From REEB85 sp018971455 (lineage in GTDB: Bacteria; Pseudomonadota; Alphaproteobacteria; Acetobacterales; Acetobacteraceae): 7,529 bases of DNA. A model generated the notes under the pieces. The model searched no databases and was not told the origin of the DNA. It worked only from the letters and a program-made list of their open reading frames with translations. Location of the stretch: assembly GCA_028871195.1 (NCBI GenBank), contig JAGWNT010000131.1, positions 1 to 7,529 of the forward strand, given 5' to 3'. Below are positions 6,541 through 7,529 of the stretch, in pieces. The translations under genes and the position numbers were made by a program. Positions within the stretch are counted from its first letter, which is position 1. Each line of letters begins with the position of its first letter.

Positions 6541-7451
6541 CCCTTCGCCCGCCATCGGGAAATTTTGCCGGGCTGCCGGCCGGACCGCCCGGCCCAGGCT
6601 GTCGGGCGGCCATCCTCGGCGTGCCGTTCGATTGCGGCACGCATCCGTTTCGCATCGGTGCGCGGCAGGGGCCCGAGGCGGTGCGGCGGCAATCCGCGCT
6701 GATCCGTCGCCATCACGTCAGCCGTGGCGATTTCGATGTGCTGGACCGGCTGGGCGCGGTCGATTGCGGGGATGTGGACGTCACGGCGGGACGGGTCGAG
6801 CGCAGCTTTCCCGCGATCACCGAGGCGGCCGGCGCGATCCTCGAAGCCGGCGCGATACCGGTGGCGATCGGCGGCGACGGCTCGGTCTCCCTGCCGCTGA
6901 TGCGCGCGGCGGCGGCCCACCACAAGGGGCTCGTCGCACTGCACATCGACAGCCACACCGACGCCTATGAATACGGCGAGGAGGATGCCTACAACGCCGC
7001 CACCCAGTTCACCCACGCCGCCGAGGAAGGGATCATCGACACGCCCCGCTCCTGGCATGTCGGCCTGCGCGGCTTCACCTATTGCCCCGGGGTGCTCGCC
7101 CGCACCCAGGGGCTCGGCTTCCGCACCGTCACCATCGAGGAATTGCTGGCCCGCGGCTTCGCCCAGACGATGGCCGAGTTTCATGCCGGCGCCGCCGGCC
7201 GGCCGGTCTATCTCTGCTGGGACATGGACGTGTTCGATCCGTCGGTCGCCCCCGGCGTGTGCACGCCCAGCTGGGGCGGCCTCTCCGCCCGGGAAGGCAT
7301 CTCCCTGCTGCGCGAACTCAGCGGCCTGAACATCGTCGCCGCCGACTTCAACACGGTCAGCCCGCCCCACGACGTGGCCGACATGGCGGCCCATCTCTGC
7401 GCACACATGATCATGGAGACGATGCTGCTATGCGCGCCGTCTTGCCCATAG
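6537..7451 (+). CDS. Arginase/agmatinase (ureohydrolase) family protein with altered active site
   Basis: This 304-residue protein has the fold and length of the Mn2+ ureohydrolases, which hydrolyse guanidino or related C-N bonds. The GTG at 6537 overlaps the previous stop (GTGA) and gives a normal N-terminus. It has no good ribosome binding site, so translational coupling is likely. RIGARQGPEAVR (39-50) matches the family's N-terminal block. Metal motifs DSHTD (Asp138, His140, Asp142) and DMDVFDP (Asp229, Asp231, Asp234) are intact. Two key positions differ: GGDGS at 112-116 has Gly115 where the canonical GGDHS carries the first metal-ligand His, and DFNTVSP (270-276) has Thr273 where arginases have the guanidinium-contacting Glu (DIVEVNP). 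It may use one metal or a changed site and act on an amidine, amide or other C-N bond (inference). Both motifs could mark a distinct subfamily rather than a dead enzyme, because the rest of the active site is well kept. It is last in the second trio. Confidence 0.9.
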   Translation: MTLRPPSGNFAGLPAGPPGPGCRAAILGVPFDCGTHPFRIGARQGPEAVRRQSALIRRHHVSRGDFDVLDRLGAVDCGDVDVTAGRVERSFPAITEAAGAILEAGAIPVAIGGDGSVSLPLMRAAAAHHKGLVALHIDSHTDAYEYGEEDAYNAATQFTHAAEEGIIDTPRSWHVGLRGFTYCPGVLARTQGLGFRTVTIEELLARGFAQTMAEFHAGAAGRPVYLCWDMDVFDPSVAPGVCTPSWGGLSAREGISLLRELSGLNIVAADFNTVSPPHDVADMAAHLCAHMIMETMLLCAPSCP

Positions 7452-7529
7452 GCACATTCGCCGCCACACCGCCTCGGATGGGCGGCTTGCCGCGTTACGA
7501 GCTGGGTACGAGGTTTCGGGCAAGCGGAC
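7430..7529 (+). other. Right-edge segment: possible start of a further gene, uncertain
   Basis: An ATG at 7430 opens a frame with no stop to the window end (33 codons), overlapping the ureohydrolase 3' end by 22 nt. A second in-frame ATG lies at 7478. There is no clear ribosome binding site, third-position G/C use is weaker than in the neighbouring genes, and no family is recognised. The segment also holds a weak hairpin, CCGCC (7469-7473) and GGCGG (7481-7485), without a T-tract. It may simply be intergenic. Confidence 0.2.

Noticed and set aside
7469..7485. Hairpin CCGCC/GGCGG after the ureohydrolase gene as a terminator
   Set aside because: The stem is only 5 bp with a 7-nt loop and no following T-tract. 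Such pairs are frequent by chance at this G+C level.

Overview
The window is gene-dense, GC-rich DNA (clearly above 60% G+C, with strong G/C preference at third codon positions). It looks like a bacterial chromosome or large replicon, most plausibly an alphaproteobacterium. That lineage guess rests only on composition and gene style. Eight protein-coding genes fill almost the whole window. No RNA gene, insertion sequence, CRISPR array or convincing terminator was seen.

Layout: (1) A minus-strand short-chain dehydrogenase/reductase gene runs off the left edge (1-713). (2) After a 95-bp divergent intergenic region, a tight plus-strand trio follows: an enolase-superfamily (mandelate racemase type) protein (809-1984), a D-2-hydroxyacid dehydrogenase (1995-3038) and an intradiol ring-cleavage dioxygenase of the hydroxyquinol/catechol 1,2-dioxygenase type (3061-3960). 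(3) A minus-strand FAD amine oxidase (3944-5221) converges on the trio, and the two 3' ends overlap by 17 bp. (4) After an 82-bp divergent intergenic region, a second plus-strand trio follows: an SMP-30/gluconolactonase-type lactonase (5304-6239), a YciI-like small protein (6244-6540) and an arginase/agmatinase-family protein (6537-7451). About 78 bp remain at the right edge, possibly with the start of another gene.

Taken together this looks like a catabolic cluster. A dioxygenase could open a dihydroxylated or trihydroxylated aromatic ring. A lactonase and an enolase-superfamily enzyme could process acid or lactone intermediates. Two dehydrogenases could interconvert hydroxy and keto groups. 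An amine oxidase and a ureohydrolase-like enzyme suggest that the starting compound or an intermediate carries nitrogen. The substrate cannot be read from the sequence. No transporter or regulator lies in the window.

The most unusual point is the ureohydrolase-like protein. It keeps the DxHxD and DxDxxD metal motifs, but has Gly where the family has the first metal-binding His (GGDGS instead of GGDHS) and Thr where arginases have the guanidinium-binding Glu. It may therefore act on something other than a guanidine. The enolase-superfamily protein also lacks the second Lys of the KxK motif while keeping a His-Asp dyad, which favours one-base dehydration over racemisation.
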